A stretch of DNA of 64,000 bases from Pseudomonadota bacterium (GTDB lineage: Bacteria; Pseudomonadota; Alphaproteobacteria; Dongiales; Dongiaceae), in the NCBI GenBank assembly GCA_021792365.1, contig JAJYUT010000001.1:124001-188000 (forward strand), in the 5' to 3' direction. Both the position numbers and the translations under genes were made by a program. Shown here one piece after another: positions 63,065 to 64,000 of this stretch. Position 1 is the stretch's first letter, and each line of letters begins with the position of its first letter. The notes beneath the pieces are model-generated. The model was not told the origin of the DNA. It ran no database searches and was given only the letters and a program-made list of their open reading frames with translations.

Positions 63065-63093
63065 ACCATATCCACCGCAACCTGAATTGTCAG
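63065..63093 (-). promoter_or_regulatory. Candidate promoter of the lipoprotein gene
   Basis: On the minus strand, CTGACA (63088-63093) and TATGGT (63065-63070) are separated by exactly 17 bases, in an AT-richer patch. The predicted start lies about 45 bases before the ATG at 63012. Confidence 0.5.
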
Positions 63094-63143
63094 TTAAAGT
63101 TGTCGGGAGTGTGATAGGCCGCACGGCGGCAGGGATCGGATCC

Positions 63144-63230
63144 CGGAGATCAGATGCCGGAGATCAGATGCCAGAGATCAGATGCCGGAGATCAGATGCC
63201 AGAGATCAGATGCCAGAGATCAGATGCCGG
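63144..63230. repeat. 14-bp tandem repeat, six copies
   Basis: Six contiguous units of CGGAGATCAGATGC, alternating with the variant CAGAGATCAGATGC, run from 63144 to 63227, with a partial seventh unit CGG. The unit is not a multiple of three and lies between the sdhB stop (35 bases away) and the lipoprotein promoter. Every copy contains a GATC. No spacer pattern is present, so it is a minisatellite or an array of protein-binding sites, not CRISPR. Confidence 0.95.
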
Positions 63231-63262
63231 AGGAGTCCATCGTCATTCGGATCTCCACTCCG

Positions 63263-64000
63263 TCACCTGCGCTCGACCATCAGCTTCTTGATCTCGCCGA
63301 TCGCCTTGGCCGGGTTCAGGCCCTTGGGGCAGGTCTTGGTGCAGTTCATGATGGTGTGGCACCGATAGAGCCGGAACGGATCTTCCAGGTTGTCGAGCCG
63401 GTCGCCGGTCGCCTCGTCGCGCGAATCCGCGATCCAGCGATAGGCCTGCAGCAGGACGGCTGGGCCAAGATAGCGGTCGCCGTTCCACCAGTAGCTCGGG
63501 CAGGAGGTGGAGCAGCAGAAGCAGAGGATGCATTCCCACAGACCATCCAGCTTCGCCCGCTCCTCCGGCGATTGCGGGCGCTCGCGCGCCGGCGCGGCGG
63601 TGTCCGATTTCAGCCAAGGCTCGATCAGCGCATATTGCGCCCAGATCTGCGTCAGGTCCGGCACCAGGTCCTTCACCACCGCCATATGCGGCAGCGGGTA
63701 GATCTTCACGACGCCCTTCACATCCGCGATGTATTTGGTGCAGGCGAGATCGTTGGTGCCGTCGATGTTCATGGCGCAGGAGCCGCAGACCCCCTCGCGG
63801 CACGAGCGGCGAAAGGTCAGGGTCGAATCGACCTCGTTCTTGATCTTGATGAGGGCGTCCAGGACCATCGGGCCACAGGCGTCGAGGTCAACCTCGTAGC
63901 TGTCGATCCGCGGGTTGCCGCCGACATCCGGATCCCAGCGATAGATCTTGAAGGTGCGGGTGCGCTTGGCGCCGGCGGGCGCGGGGAACTTTTTCCCCTC
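63263..64000 (-). CDS. sdhB: Succinate dehydrogenase iron-sulfur subunit (5' end outside window)
   Basis: The last 245 residues of SdhB, open to the right edge; only a short N-terminal stretch is missing. Iron-sulfur ligands are visible: the 2Fe-2S loop [21 protein letters not shown] and the cluster motifs [16 protein letters not shown] and [32 protein letters not shown] opens the ferredoxin domain. Complex II subunit passing electrons from the flavoprotein to quinone. As last gene of sdhCDAB its upstream partners should lie just beyond the window. Confidence 0.96.
   Translation of the reverse strand, partial: EGKKFPAPAGAKRTRTFKIYRWDPDVGGNPRIDSYEVDLDACGPMVLDALIKIKNEVDSTLTFRRSCREGVCGSCAMNIDGTNDLACTKYIADVKGVVKIYPLPHMAVVKDLVPDLTQIWAQYALIEPWLKSDTAAPARERPQSPEERAKLDGLWECILCFCCSTSCPSYWWNGDRYLGPAVLLQAYRWIADSRDEATGDRLDNLEDPFRLYRCHTIMNCTKTCPKGLNPAKAIGEIKKLMVERR

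Noticed and set aside
63144-63230. CRISPR array
   Set aside because: Units are 14 bp, contiguous and without unique spacers.
63030-63368. Small gene reading through the 14-bp repeat on the plus strand
   Set aside because: The repeat unit is not a multiple of three, the peptide is a by-product of the repeat, and the frame runs antisense into sdhB.

Overview
The window looks like chromosome from a GC-rich alphaproteobacterium, most plausibly Rhodospirillales-like. The grounds are high-GC codon use, an SRP RNA-dnaX-ybaB-recR block, an F1-only atp operon (atpHAGDC) next to priA, and the order zapE-mdh-sucCD-sucAB-lpd with sdhB at the edge. Most of it is housekeeping sequence. The accessory part is the first 14.6 kb.

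Positions 261-14583 form a sulfonate (taurine-type) dissimilation locus. On the minus strand lie a Tat-exported polyamine-family substrate-binding protein, a MocR-type regulator, a class III aminotransferase and a Pot-type ABC transporter (ATPase and two permeases). On the plus strand lie a second MocR/TauR-like regulator, sulfoacetaldehyde acetyltransferase (xsc), a 59-residue small gene, acetate kinase (ackA) and a TauE/SafE-type exporter. A second TauE/SafE gene converges on the first. The inferred route is import of an amino-sulfonate, transamination to sulfoacetaldehyde, Xsc cleavage to acetyl phosphate and sulfite, ATP formation by AckA, and sulfite export. Short YTGGNCCAR-like sites recur in the promoters of this locus. 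The substrate is inferred from Xsc and TauE, not read from the transporter.

Positions 14.8-25.1 kb hold a DUF4139 secreted protein, recR, ybaB, dnaX and the SRP RNA (all minus), a DUF6134-like exported protein, nudC, pheA and kdsB, a membrane-anchored di-haem cytochrome c and a HisN-type phosphatase. Positions 25.2-32.0 kb are a tightly coupled yejABEF peptide-uptake operon ending in ghrA, with a YejA that carries its own C-terminal membrane anchor. Positions 32.0-38.1 kb hold an M17 aminopeptidase, an ArnT-like membrane protein, a PilZ protein, a DUF599 membrane protein, a sulfotransferase and a ferritin-like protein.

Positions 38.3-43.7 kb are the atp operon, with a NUDIX hydrolase gene between atpD and atpC. 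It is followed by priA, a transaldolase, a DUF484 gene, xerC, a GNAT acetyltransferase and a double DUF1801 protein. Positions 50.1-64.0 kb are TCA-cycle genes: lpdA, a C39-like peptidase-family gene, sucB, sucA, sucD, sucC, a 34-residue Lys/Ala peptide gene coupled to mdh, mdh, zapE, an unrecognised lipoprotein, a 14-bp tandem repeat and the 3' part of sdhB. I saw no tRNA, rRNA operon, IS element, prophage or CRISPR array.
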